Shown here: positions 8,154-16,254 of the stretch, in pieces | Position numbering within the stretch: the first letter of the stretch is position 1 | Layout of the letters: every line of letters starts with the position of its first letter | Source: Okibacterium sp. HSC-33S16 | Lineage (GTDB): Bacteria; Actinomycetota; Actinomycetes; Actinomycetales; Microbacteriaceae | Direction of reading: 5' to 3' | Length of the DNA: 64,000 bases | Assembly: GCF_024171565.1 (NCBI RefSeq) | Contig: NZ_JALJZZ010000002.1 | Span: forward strand, 372,001-436,000 | Made by a program: the position numbers and the translations under genes | The notes under the pieces: model-generated | The model's input: only the letters and a program-made list of their open reading frames with translations | Told to the model about the DNA's origin: nothing | The model's database searches: none

Positions 8154-9341
8154 TTATGCGAGAGCACCCACTGCGGGCGTTGCCGACGCCAGGTGGGTGT
8201 ACTCGATTGCCTCCATTACTACTGAGCGAGCGCTCCTCAACCGCCGGAAAGTCTGTCTCTGGCGGTGGGAGCCGGTTCCGGAACGCACGATGTCGTGCAC
8301 CGTTCGTTCGGTCGTCGCGAGATCTCCGTTGCGACACAATGACGCCTGCACATGGTCGAGCAACGCGTCGATCGCTTCGGCAGCCGTGCACGGTTCTCCG
8401 GTCACCGGGTGCACGAGCCGCCCCTCGGTGCCGAACCTGCTCGCTGCCCACATCGCCAGGCGCAGTTCTGCTGTTGACACCGGCTGGGGCGGCACGCCTG
8501 CCTGCCATTCCTGCGCAGCTGTGTCGACCAGAGCTCGGGCCAACGCTGCAATGGACACCGCGTGCTCCACATCCATGCAGACGTCGGCCACTCGGATCTC
8601 GATGGTCGGATAGTGGTTGCAGAGCCGGGCGTCGAAGTACACCATTCCTTCGTCGAGAAGGACCCCGGTGCTGACGAGCGATGTGACCCGACGCCGATAC
8701 CCTTCTGGCGTTCCGAACGGGTCATAGGCGCCAGCGGATGGCCACCGACCCCAGGCCTGGTATCGGTAGCTCGAGTACGCGGAGTCGTCACCCATCCACA
8801 TTGGTGAGTTGCTGCTCAGCGAGAGCAGTACCGGCAGCCAGGGTCGAATCCGGTCGAGAACCGCGACGCCCTCTTCCGGGCTCGCAATGTTGACGTGCAC
8901 GTGAAGTCCGCAGGTCAGCTGTTCCTTCATGGTCAGCCCGAACTGGTTCATCATCTCGTGATACCGGGGGTCCGCGGCGACGTGTGATGCAGTCGGCAGG
9001 GGACTGGTCCCCAGCGCCACCGCTCGCGCGCCCACGGCCTGAGCCGCGTCGTCAGCCAGGCGCCGTCCCCGTACAAGCGTTCGCCTGATGTCGTCGAGGC
9101 TCGTGCACGGTGGGGAGACAGCTTCCACCTGCTCCTGTTTGGCTTCGCTCTCGAGGAAGGCCTGCCGGGCTGGGACACCGTTCGAGAGGTCGGAGATCGG
9201 TTCGGTCTGCGCGGTGGCCGCAGCTGCCGCGAGCACGGCGTCGGCTGTCGCGATGGGGCGGCCCGTGCGGGCGCTCACCAACAAGTACTCTTCTTCCACA
9301 CCGACCGTTCGTATGAACGGAGCAGAATCTTGCACGCTCAT
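8154..9341 (-). CDS. Carboxylate-amine ligase, YbdK/GCS2 family
   Basis: 395 residues. The glutamate-cysteine ligase type 2 signature is clear: VGVEEEYLLV (residues 13-22), CGLHVHVN (about 146-153), then NSPMWMG-SSYR-W-RWP in the middle. These enzymes use ATP to join the side- or alpha-carboxylate of an amino acid to an amine; E. coli YbdK has only weak gamma-glutamylcysteine activity, so the true substrate here is open. The ATG at 9341 has GAGGAC upstream and lies 5 bases after the M20 stop. Flanked by a peptidase and an amidotransferase, it is the obvious candidate for making a dipeptide in this operon. Confidence 0.88.
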   Translation of the reverse strand: MSVQDSAPFIRTVGVEEEYLLVSARTGRPIATADAVLAAAAATAQTEPISDLSNGVPARQAFLESEAKQEQVEAVSPPCTSLDDIRRTLVRGRRLADDAAQAVGARAVALGTSPLPTASHVAADPRYHEMMNQFGLTMKEQLTCGLHVHVNIASPEEGVAVLDRIRPWLPVLLSLSSNSPMWMGDDSAYSSYRYQAWGRWPSAGAYDPFGTPEGYRRRVTSLVSTGVLLDEGMVYFDARLCNHYPTIEIRVADVCMDVEHAVSIAALARALVDTAAQEWQAGVPPQPVSTAELRLAMWAASRFGTEGRLVHPVTGEPCTAAEAIDALLDHVQASLCRNGDLATTERTVHDIVRSGTGSHRQRQTFRRLRSARSVVMEAIEYTHLASATPAVGALA

Positions 9342-9346
9342 GGCCG

Positions 9347-10876
9347 TCAGTCCTCGCCCCAAACCACCGGTTCATAGGCCCTTCCGGATGAGTCAGCCTG
9401 ATCTCCGTGCGTGGCCTGTTCGGTGGCGAGGCACCAGAACGCGCCGAGCGTGGCAGCGCCTGCTTTCAGCAAGACGGTGTCAACGCTCTCATCCCCGTCG
9501 TGCCAGTTGTCGCCAACCAGACCTGTGCCATAGAAGACAACAGGTGCGTCCAAAACGCGGGACATGAGTTCCGCTGGTCCGCCACCCGCATTACCCATGC
9601 GTCCAACAGCCGGAACACGATGGCCTACGGACATCGCCTGGGCAAGGAGATCGACGGCCGGATGCGCGGGCGTCTCGTAAGGTTCCTGCGCCGTCGCCTC
9701 GGAGATCTCAAGTGTGTACTGGGATGCCGGGACTCGTGCCGCCACAAATTCCCTCAGCTGCTCCGCCACCGAATGTGCCTTCTGGCCCAGCACCGTGCGG
9801 ATGCTCAGGCTCACCTGGGCCGTCGCTGGGATCACGGCCCGCGGCGGGTCGAAGGAATCGCCGCCCGTGAAGGTGATCACCTCAAGCGAAGGGCGCAGCC
9901 AGAGCCGTTCCAGCACCGAATAGCTGCATTCACCAACGGCTCGTTCGGTGTGGGACTCCTGAATCCAGGTGTGTTCTTCGAACGGGAGGTCGGCGAGCTG
10001 GCCGCGTCGTTCGATCGTCGGCTCGATGACCTCGTCGTAGAAATGGGGAAGTGCAATACGTCCCAAATCATCATGAAGATCGGCGACGAGCCGGGAGAGC
10101 TCGATGATCGGATTCGGTGCGGGACCCGAGACGGCTCCGCTGTGTATATCGTGCTCGGGACCGCGTAGTTCGAGTTGTGCACCGACCATCCCTCGGATGC
10201 TCGTGCAGAGAGCCGGATGCTTGATACTCCACTGCAACGTGTCTGAAAAGACGATGACGTCTGCCGCAAACCGATCGGCGTGTGTCTCCAGTAGCTCTGC
10301 GAGATGCGCGGACCCGGTTTCCTCTTCGCCCTCAATGAGAAATTTGAGATTGACACCCGGTGCGCTCCGCTCGGTCGCCGCAAGGTATGCCCGTAACCCC
10401 CAGAGGTGAGCCATCACCTGACCCTTAGCGTCCGAGCTTCCTCGGCCATAAAGACGGGTTCCTCGGAGCAGCGGAGTGAAGGGCTCGGTCACTGTCCACG
10501 ATGCCTCTTTTGTTGCGCGAACGTCGTGGTGGCTATAAATCAGGTAGGTAGGGGCATCGACATCCGTAATCCACTCTGCATACACCGCAGACGAGTCGCC
10601 GGTGGCGAGGATCTCCACTGCCGGAAAACCGATACCGCGAAAGCGCTCCGCCAGCCACTGCGCAGACTCACGTAAATGCGCGGCGGACTCTGGTGCTCCG
10701 GCAATCGACCGGATTCCTATCCAGTCGGTCAATTCCACCAACATGTCGGACGATGTGCTGTCCACGTAGCCGTGAATCGCATCGCTGCGCTCTGTCGACG
10801 CTGACGAGCTAAACGGGTGGAGTAACTCGGAGGTCATGTCCGCGTATGTCAGGGCGTCGTGTTCTGAGATCGACAC
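9347..10876 (-). CDS. M20-family metallopeptidase (dipeptidase), first paralogue
   Basis: 509 residues from a GTG at 10876 that has a full AAGGAGG site 4 bases upstream; a longer frame reaches 11011 without such a site. Zinc-peptidase M20 motifs are intact: YSHHDVR (H116, D118), GSSDAKG (bridging D149), EGEEETG (184-186), and a dimerisation segment HDIHSGAVSG. The closest known groups are CNDP-type dipeptidases/M20 dipeptidases, cytoplasmic enzymes cutting dipeptides. First gene of an operon with a ligase and an amidotransferase, so it may recycle the product of that pathway. It diverges from the manganese catalase gene across a 315-base gap. Confidence 0.87.
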   Translation of the reverse strand: MSISEHDALTYADMTSELLHPFSSSASTERSDAIHGYVDSTSSDMLVELTDWIGIRSIAGAPESAAHLRESAQWLAERFRGIGFPAVEILATGDSSAVYAEWITDVDAPTYLIYSHHDVRATKEASWTVTEPFTPLLRGTRLYGRGSSDAKGQVMAHLWGLRAYLAATERSAPGVNLKFLIEGEEETGSAHLAELLETHADRFAADVIVFSDTLQWSIKHPALCTSIRGMVGAQLELRGPEHDIHSGAVSGPAPNPIIELSRLVADLHDDLGRIALPHFYDEVIEPTIERRGQLADLPFEEHTWIQESHTERAVGECSYSVLERLWLRPSLEVITFTGGDSFDPPRAVIPATAQVSLSIRTVLGQKAHSVAEQLREFVAARVPASQYTLEISEATAQEPYETPAHPAVDLLAQAMSVGHRVPAVGRMGNAGGGPAELMSRVLDAPVVFYGTGLVGDNWHDGDESVDTVLLKAGAATLGAFWCLATEQATHGDQADSSGRAYEPVVWGED

Positions 10877-11191
10877 AATGCCTCCTTCATTGGTGCTATG
10901 GCTTGTCGGTGTTCCGCGGAGGGGAACTTCGCGACGAGCGTGCCGTGATGTCAGGTTATGCACTAGAAAAATGCCCGTGCAGGCCTTGACATAGGAGAAG
11001 CCATCGCACACGCGAGCGCAAAAGAGGGTCGTGAGATCGGACTTCGAGAAGCGGATGCTATCTCAAAAAACAGGCGATGTGTCCCCCCTGTTCGCAATGC
11101 CGACCGCGTCGTAATTTTGTGCGCATCACTCGCTCGGCCGGTCACCCGGACTGGTCCCATTCGTGGGCGAGCTCTCAATAGTGAGGTGAAA
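10877..11191. promoter_or_regulatory. 315-base divergent intergenic region, M20 operon / Mn catalase
   Basis: No convincing gene is visible. It must hold the promoters of the leftward M20-ligase-amidotransferase operon and the rightward manganese catalase gene. The minus-strand AAGGAGG at 10881-10887 is the M20 ribosome site, and GAGGTGAA at about 11183-11190 is that of the catalase. A TTGACA at 10986-10991 lacks a good -10 partner. A weak minus-strand hairpin followed by six Ts lies at 11065-11092. It is visibly more AT-rich than the flanks. Confidence 0.55.
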
Positions 11192-12073
11192 ATGTTCTTT
11201 CATAGGCAAGAACTGCAGTTCAAGGCAACACCGGATAAGTCAGATCCCCTCTTCGCCCGTAAGCTCCAGGAAGTGCTGGGCGGTCAATACGGAGAGATCA
11301 CCGTCGCCATGCAATATGGATTTCAGGCGTGGAACTCCCACCTCCCCGGCAAGTACCGTGACCTGCTCTTCGGCATTGGGGCAGAGGAAATGGGACACGT
11401 CGAGATGCTCGCGATCATGATCGCGCAGTTGCTTGAAAAGGCGCCAGCCGAGGATACAGAAGCTGCAGTGAAGGCGGACCCGACTCTTGCCGCCGTCGTC
11501 GGTGGGATGGACGTGCAGCATGCGATCGTCGCCGGTGCCGGCGCTCGACCGGTAGATAGCAACGGAAATCCGTGGCAGGGTTCCTACATCACGGCAAGCG
11601 GTAACCTCCTTGCCGACTTCACGGCGAACGCAAATGCGGAGATGCAGGGTCGCGTTCAGGTCGCACGACTGTGGCACATGACCGACGACGCCGGGGTTAA
11701 AGACCTTCTGTCGTTCCTGCTCGCGCGCGACACCATGCACCAGAACCAGTGGATCGCAGCTGCGCGAGAGCTGCGGGAGGAAGGACTGGAGGGGCTCCCC
11801 GTGCCGAACAAGTTCCCGCTCAAGAACGAAGTCCGAGAGGTCGCGTACACCTATCTCAACTTCTCCGACGGTGCGGCAGCGGCAGAGGGCTCGTGGGCGT
11901 CCGGCCCGACCCCGGACGGTCTCGGTGAATTCAGCTACGCCGAGGGACCTGGCTCCAGCGTGCCGATGCCACCCCCGACGCAACCGAACATTGGGCTGTA
12001 TGGAACGATGCCCGTCCCGGGTCCCCTCGGAAAGGCCGCGGCAACGGTGAAGGATGCGTTGACCGGAGACTAG
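11192..12073 (+). CDS. Manganese catalase family protein
   Basis: 293 residues of the non-haem di-manganese catalase family (ferritin-like four-helix bundle): start MFFHRQELQF, then metal-ligand helices with EEMGHVEMLA (about residues 66-75), ANAEMQGRVQVARLW and DTMHQNQW. The C-terminal tail is Pro/Gly-rich. It should dismutate hydrogen peroxide in the cytoplasm; related spore-coat CotJC proteins have the same core. Length matches the family. The ATG at 11192 has GAGGTGAA directly upstream; an earlier start at 11117 has none. Divergent from the M20 operon; a strong terminator follows. Confidence 0.93.
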   Translation: MFFHRQELQFKATPDKSDPLFARKLQEVLGGQYGEITVAMQYGFQAWNSHLPGKYRDLLFGIGAEEMGHVEMLAIMIAQLLEKAPAEDTEAAVKADPTLAAVVGGMDVQHAIVAGAGARPVDSNGNPWQGSYITASGNLLADFTANANAEMQGRVQVARLWHMTDDAGVKDLLSFLLARDTMHQNQWIAAARELREEGLEGLPVPNKFPLKNEVREVAYTYLNFSDGAAAAEGSWASGPTPDGLGEFSYAEGPGSSVPMPPPTQPNIGLYGTMPVPGPLGKAAATVKDALTGD

Positions 12074-12099
12074 AAACCGGCCGATCGCCTCTCGTCACG

Positions 12100-12139
12100 G
12101 GGTCCGGGCGCTGGAGACCAGCGCCCGGACCCTTTCTTT
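12100..12139 (+). terminator. Strong intrinsic terminator after Mn catalase
   Basis: Perfect 15-bp stem (12100-12114 with 12118-12132), 3-base loop, followed by TTTCTTT, 26 bases after the catalase stop. Confidence 0.92.
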
Positions 12140-12260
12140 GTGCCTATCGAGTCACGCCGAAAAGTCAAGTCCTGCGCAGAAGTTTTTTTCCAATTTACGT
12201 TGGGATCACCCACTTAGTGGGGCTTGAACGGGGATGACGGTAGTGAAGCGGGGGAGACAA

Positions 12261-12518
12261 ATGACGATCTTCGAGGCGCCGGCGGCGAAGCCGGTACTTG
12301 AGATTCTGGCGATTAGCGACCACGAATGGCGTGTGTGTGATGGCCGATTCCAGCAAAGCGACGCTCGACGCATGCTGGGTTACATCGATCGGACCGCTGA
12401 CGTGTACGAACTCGTTCGCCTGCGGCACCGCGCGCCGTCGATGCCGCCCGTCGAGAGATTCACGTGTTTGAAGGACGCTTTGGACGCTCTTGTCGAGTTC
12501 AGCGGAAAGCGCTGGTAG
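12261..12518 (+). CDS. Small conserved hypothetical protein
   Basis: 85 residues (MTIFEAPAAKP...), soluble, mixed charge, with a compact core ISDHEWRVCDGRF and a C-terminal helix ALDALVEF. No family recognised. The ATG at 12261 follows a GGGGGAGA site; an earlier ATG at 12234 lacks one. Good codon usage and a tight partner gene starting 4 bases after its stop argue that it is real. The SDHEWRV...GY-tyrosine pattern is reminiscent of short actinobacterial stress proteins, but that is an impression only. Confidence 0.68.
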   Translation: MTIFEAPAAKPVLEILAISDHEWRVCDGRFQQSDARRMLGYIDRTADVYELVRLRHRAPSMPPVERFTCLKDALDALVEFSGKRW

Positions 12519-12522
12519 AACA

Positions 12523-12732
12523 ATGACTGATGTGCGACGCGAGCCGTCCCGGCCCAACGACATGAGGATATTCAGGACCCACGAACCGACAAGTGGTGCG
12601 TGGTTCGTCGAGCAGCCCTACGACCTCGACGTTTTTGAGAACGTTCCAACCGCCGGGCCATACGGAACCTTGGCGGAGGCGGAAATCGCAGCCCGATGGT
12701 TTCAAAACATCGTGTCAGGCGCGAGCGATTAG
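12523..12732 (+). CDS. Small conserved hypothetical protein
   Basis: 69 residues (MTDVRREPSRPND...GAWFVEQPYDLDVF...LAEAEIAARWFQ). ATG at 12523, 4 bases after the previous stop, so the two small genes form a pair. Soluble, with an aromatic middle and a short C-terminal helix; no recognised domain. Its reading frame has normal third-position GC. The following 225 bases before the DUF4383 gene contain no gene that I can support. Confidence 0.6.
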   Translation: MTDVRREPSRPNDMRIFRTHEPTSGAWFVEQPYDLDVFENVPTAGPYGTLAEAEIAARWFQNIVSGASD

Positions 12733-12957
12733 GCAGCATTGTGGGTCACCGGCATGCGGCCGTCGGCCGGATTGCCACTCACCATATTGCTGAGTGCCAG
12801 AGGCCGTGCGCGACGCCGATTCGTTGCTCCCGCCACGCGCGAAACGGCCATTTTTGCGCTCTGTCAAGGCCTTGTCGGCAAATCTTGCACTTGGAAACGT
12901 TGGTTCCACGCACATCGATGCGCAGGCACTCGATGCAGACATAAAGAGGAGAAAGTG

Positions 12958-13431
12958 ATGAGTACTGGAGCAGTAAACGCAAGCCGCCGCAGCTACGCGG
13001 AAAGCGCCGTGCAGAAGGCATCATTGATCGTCGGGATCGCTTTCCTGCTCGTCGGGCTGATGGGATTTATCCCGGGCATCACATCGAATTTCGACCAGAT
13101 TGAATTCGCTGGCCATGAATCCGGAGCGATGCTTTTGGGGATTTTCCAAGTCTCGATTCTGCACAACATCGTCCACCTGTTGTTCGGCATCGCAGGGGTT
13201 GCGTTCGCCCGCAGCGTTTCGGGAGCGCGGAACTTCCTCATTTGGGGCGGGGTCGTCTACGCGCTGTTCTGGATCTACGGTCTGTTCATCGGCCACGAGT
13301 CAATGGCAAACTTTGTGCCGTTCAACACTGCTGACAACTGGCTGCACTTCGTTCTCGCGGCCGGCATGATCGCCCTCGGGCTCTTGCTCTCACGCCGAGA
13401 TCGCGACCGGACCCGCACCGCGCGCGTTTAG
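12958..13431 (+). CDS. DUF4383 membrane protein
   Basis: 157 residues with four hydrophobic helices: ASLIVGIAFLLVGLMGF, LHNIVHLLFGIAGVAFA, FLIWGGVVYALFWIYG and WLHFVLAAGMIALGLLL. The N-terminal AVQKASLIVG and the paired HNIVHLLFGIAG / DNWLHF-LA motifs are the hallmark of DUF4383, a small actinobacterial integral membrane family of unknown function. ATG 12958 follows AGAGGAGAAAG. It leads a close series with a 27-aa peptide and a DUF6766 gene, all predicted to be membrane proteins. Confidence 0.88.
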   Translation: MSTGAVNASRRSYAESAVQKASLIVGIAFLLVGLMGFIPGITSNFDQIEFAGHESGAMLLGIFQVSILHNIVHLLFGIAGVAFARSVSGARNFLIWGGVVYALFWIYGLFIGHESMANFVPFNTADNWLHFVLAAGMIALGLLLSRRDRDRTRTARV

Positions 13432-13432
13432 T

Positions 13433-13516
13433 ATGCGAGCCGTGTTTGCAGCCTGGCTCACGGTCATCGGGGCCGGGCTGCTTTACATGCTGGTGATCGC
13501 CTTCAGTGGGAGGTGA
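13433..13516 (+). CDS. 27-residue putative single-pass membrane peptide
   Basis: Reads MRAVFAAWLTVIGAGLLYML then VIAFSGR: a basic N-terminus, one hydrophobic helix and a basic end. It begins one base after the DUF4383 stop, and its stop overlaps the GGGAGGTGA ribosome site of the next gene. The position between two membrane-protein genes and the clean hydrophobic profile suggest a real small protein or a leader coupling translation; both are inference. No clear ribosome site of its own beyond the end of the preceding gene. Confidence 0.5.
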   Translation: MRAVFAAWLTVIGAGLLYMLVIAFSGR

Positions 13517-13520
13517 AGCC

Positions 13521-14198
13521 GTGTTGCCTAAGGTGCGTAATCACGCGCTCAGCATTTTCTTCGGAGTGATTTTTGTTGGGGCATTGTTCGGCCAGTCGTT
13601 GGCCGGGCTGGCCGTTTTCAATGAGCAGCAGGTGTCACACGGGGCCAGTGCTGTGTCCTACCTCGACTTCATTTCGTCCAGTGATTTCGTTGTGGACGTC
13701 GCCGAAAACTGGCAATCGGAGTACCTGCAGTTCTTTCTCTTTATTCTCGCGACGATCTGGCTGGTACAGAAGGGTTCCCCCGAATCCAAGAAGCCGGACG
13801 ATGAGGGCGTTGACTCGGACGAGGAACAGCTGGTCGGACGGTTCGCGCAGTATGGCTCTCCGCACTGGGCGAAGGTCGGGGGATGGCGGCAAGTGGTCTA
13901 TTCGAACTCCCTGTTGATCGTGATGGGCGCCATCTTCCTGCTGTCGTGGTGGGCGCAGTCCGTTGCGGGAGTCGTTGTCTACAACGACGAACAGCTGCAG
14001 CATGGTGAGCCCGAACTCACGTGGTTCTCTTACGTGGCTTCGGCCGACTTCTGGAATCGTACGTTGCAGAACTGGCAATCCGAGTTTCTCGCCGTTGGCA
14101 GTATGGTCGCGTTCTCGATCTACCTGCGTCAACGTGGTTCCTCGGAATCCAAGCCCGTCGGGACACCGCATCACGAGACGGCGACCGAGGGAGAATAG
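13521..14198 (+). CDS. DUF6766 membrane protein with internal tandem duplication
   Basis: 225 residues, GTG start at 13521 with GGGAGGTGA 4 bases upstream. Two copies of an about 84-residue unit (7-90 and 128-211) line up at an exact 121-residue offset: N-EQ-x2-HG (34-41 / 155-162), SSDF / SADF, NWQSE (63-67 / 184-188) and S-x-ESK (86-90 / 207-211). Each unit has a hydrophobic helix on either side of the conserved polar stretch, giving about four helices, with an acidic linker between. DUF6766 has no assigned function. Last gene of the DUF4383 series; a terminator follows. Confidence 0.85.
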   Translation: MLPKVRNHALSIFFGVIFVGALFGQSLAGLAVFNEQQVSHGASAVSYLDFISSSDFVVDVAENWQSEYLQFFLFILATIWLVQKGSPESKKPDDEGVDSDEEQLVGRFAQYGSPHWAKVGGWRQVVYSNSLLIVMGAIFLLSWWAQSVAGVVVYNDEQLQHGEPELTWFSYVASADFWNRTLQNWQSEFLAVGSMVAFSIYLRQRGSSESKPVGTPHHETATEGE

Positions 14199-14221
14199 AC
14201 GGCTCGAGCCACAACACGCGG

Positions 14222-14256
14222 CGATGGGACGGGTCGTTGAACGACCCGTCCCATCG
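14222..14256 (+). terminator. Intrinsic terminator after DUF6766, also facing a convergent gene
   Basis: Inverted repeat with a 16-bp stem (14222-14237 with 14241-14256) and a 3-base loop, followed by TGTTTG. It lies 23 bases after the DUF6766 stop and 15 bases beyond the end of the convergent small gene, so it may serve both strands. Confidence 0.85.
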
Positions 14257-14270
14257 TGTTTGCGCCCGGG

Positions 14271-14606
14271 CTAAAGGTTCAAGTCTTCGTAACTCTCGGG
14301 CATGGTTTCATCGTGCGGGCGTACCGGGGGCGGCGAGGAGAGGAGCATCATCTTTTCCTGCATGTAACTGACGGCTTCCGCATTGTCTGGCTCAGGCATT
14401 GTCGAGTTCGTGGTCTCGGCCATCAGCGGAGCTCCTGCGTCGAGCAAAATCGTGGCGTCCACCTCGTTGCCGTCCGGGCCGATGGCATGGATGGTCACCG
14501 TGTCGGCATCACCTTTGCCTGCCAGTAGGGAAGCGTATTCGAGCAGCAGATCGGCTACCTGATCGCCGCTCAATAGGGTTTTATCTGCGAACGTGATGTG
14601 CTTCAT
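14271..14606 (-). CDS. Conserved hypothetical protein (small soluble)
   Basis: 111 residues beginning MKHITFADKTLLSGD; helix DQVADLLLEYASLLA, then a beta-rich segment VTIHAIGPDGNEVDATILLD and an acidic, Met/Pro-rich tail. The central part reads like the short actinobacterial proteins annotated only as hypothetical; I assign no function. ATG 14606 is preferred, with a GTG three codons upstream as an alternative. It converges on the DUF6766 gene and diverges from nhaA. Confidence 0.7.
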   Translation of the reverse strand: MKHITFADKTLLSGDQVADLLLEYASLLAGKGDADTVTIHAIGPDGNEVDATILLDAGAPLMAETTNSTMPEPDNAEAVSYMQEKMMLLSSPPPVRPHDETMPESYEDLNL

Positions 14607-14809
14607 GTGCTTCACCGTACGTTTTCTTTGGGCTCCTGCGCAGGGGCTTGCATTCTTGAACTTCTTCCCGCTGGGAGAGTCCGTGAATGCGCACCCTCGC
14701 CGTCACAAAGCACTCTTTCCCGTTCCGGTCGAGCGATAGAGTGGAGGCGGTGCGCCGGGAAGTCTGGTCGGCAAGTTCGATCAGTGACCCCACATTTCAA
14801 GGAGCCCCG

Positions 14810-16141
14810 ATGACAAGCACCCCACCCGAACATCCGACCGTCCTGTCACGGGGAAGCTTCTCCGAAGCAACGCGAATCGGCGAGATACTCCGTAAGGAGA
14901 CCGTCGGTGGACTGCTCTTGGTGACGGCCGCGGTCATCGCGATTGTCTGGGCAAATTCGCCCTTCGCGGAGGGCTATTTCGCGCTGCGCGACTTCACCAT
15001 CGGCTACGCACCGTGGCACTTGGAACTCAGCTTGGGCGCCTGGGCATCGGACGGTCTCCTCGCTATCTTCTTTTTCCTTGTTGGCCTCGAACTCAAACGT
15101 GAGATTGTGGCAGGGGACCTGCGGGACTTCAGGAAGGCGGTCATTCCGGTAGCGGCAGCAGCTGGCGGCGTGGTGGTACCGGCACTTATCTACACGGCTA
15201 TCAACTGGGGCAACGAGAACACAATCCACGGCTGGGCTATCCCGACCGCCACGGACATCGCATTCGCCGTCGCCGTGCTGGCGATTGTCGGCTCGCACCT
15301 ACCGAGTGCCCTTCGAATTTTCCTGCTCACCCTCGCCGTGGTCGATGACCTCATTGCGATCGTCATCATCGCCATCTTCTACACCAGCGAGATCAACCTT
15401 CTGGCACTCGGGCTGACCCTGATCCCGCTGGCTCTGTACACGTTCCTCGCCCAGAAGTATCGACGGTTCTTTGGCCTGCATGCCGCTGCCGCCTGGTACA
15501 TCCTGCTGCCGCTCGGAGTCGTGACCTGGGCGTTGCTGCATGCGTCGGGTATTCACGCCACGATCGCCGGCGTCCTTCTTGGTTTCGCCATTCCGGTGAT
15601 ACGCAGCCAGGCGAGTGGTGGACCGTCGGCTGGCCCCGGACTGTCGGAAATCTTCGAGCATCGATTCCGCCCGATCTCCGCAGGCGTCGCTGTTCCGATC
15701 TTCGCCTTTTTCTCTGCGGGCGTCGCCATCGGCGGCGTGGATGGATTCGTGTCTGCACTCACCGACCCAGTAACAATTGGCATCATCGTTGCCCTGGTTG
15801 CCGGCAAACCCATCGGCATTCTTGCTACGACATGGGTCATCGCGAAATTCACTCGGGCGCGGCTGGACCCGTCTCTTCGATGGATTGATCTCTTCGGAGT
15901 GGGACTGCTTGCTGGAATCGGGTTCACCGTTTCGCTGCTGGTGGCCGAGTTGAGCTTCGGAGGAGGCACGCTGGAAGATGACCATGCAAAGGTTGGCATT
16001 CTGGCGGCATCCGTTCTAGCTGCAATTCTCGCGACGATCGTTCTGAGAATCCGTAACCGCGTGTACAAGCGGATCGAGGCGGAAGAGCGCCTCGACGCCG
16101 ACAACGACGGGACGCCTGACGTGTATCAGGGTGGTCGCTAA
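14810..16141 (+). CDS. nhaA: Na+/H+ antiporter NhaA
   Basis: 443 residues, about 11-12 membrane helices. The family core is present: [14 protein letters not shown] and the paired aspartates of the transport site in VVDDLIAIV (D179-D180, equivalent to E. coli D163/D164), then [25 protein letters not shown] and [14 protein letters not shown]. It exchanges internal Na+ for external H+ and supports growth at alkaline pH and in salt. ATG 14810 has AAGGAG 6 bases upstream; an in-frame start 41 codons earlier lacks one. The C-terminal tail is acidic and cytoplasmic. Fits the osmotic/pH theme of its neighbours. Confidence 0.95.
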   Translation: MTSTPPEHPTVLSRGSFSEATRIGEILRKETVGGLLLVTAAVIAIVWANSPFAEGYFALRDFTIGYAPWHLELSLGAWASDGLLAIFFFLVGLELKREIVAGDLRDFRKAVIPVAAAAGGVVVPALIYTAINWGNENTIHGWAIPTATDIAFAVAVLAIVGSHLPSALRIFLLTLAVVDDLIAIVIIAIFYTSEINLLALGLTLIPLALYTFLAQKYRRFFGLHAAAAWYILLPLGVVTWALLHASGIHATIAGVLLGFAIPVIRSQASGGPSAGPGLSEIFEHRFRPISAGVAVPIFAFFSAGVAIGGVDGFVSALTDPVTIGIIVALVAGKPIGILATTWVIAKFTRARLDPSLRWIDLFGVGLLAGIGFTVSLLVAELSFGGGTLEDDHAKVGILAASVLAAILATIVLRIRNRVYKRIEAEERLDADNDGTPDVYQGGR

Positions 16142-16254
16142 GCTGGCGCGACTGTCGTCTGAGACGGCGGGGTCAAGGGGGTACCGCAAGAAGGCTGACC
16201 CGGTCACAATCGTGGAGTGTTGCGATGTGACGATCCGCTGAAAGGGGGCCCGAC

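Noticed and set aside
8150-8167. Upstream start for the amidotransferase (six extra residues)
   Set aside because: Would place residues before the nucleophilic cysteine; the Ntn mechanism needs Cys at position 2.
10986-11014. TTGACA as promoter of the Mn-catalase gene
   Set aside because: No acceptable -10 element at 16-18 bases; kept only as a note in the intergenic entry.
12733-12957. Possible extra small gene between the small unknown and DUF4383
   Set aside because: Overlapping short frames on both strands, none with ribosome site or plausible composition.
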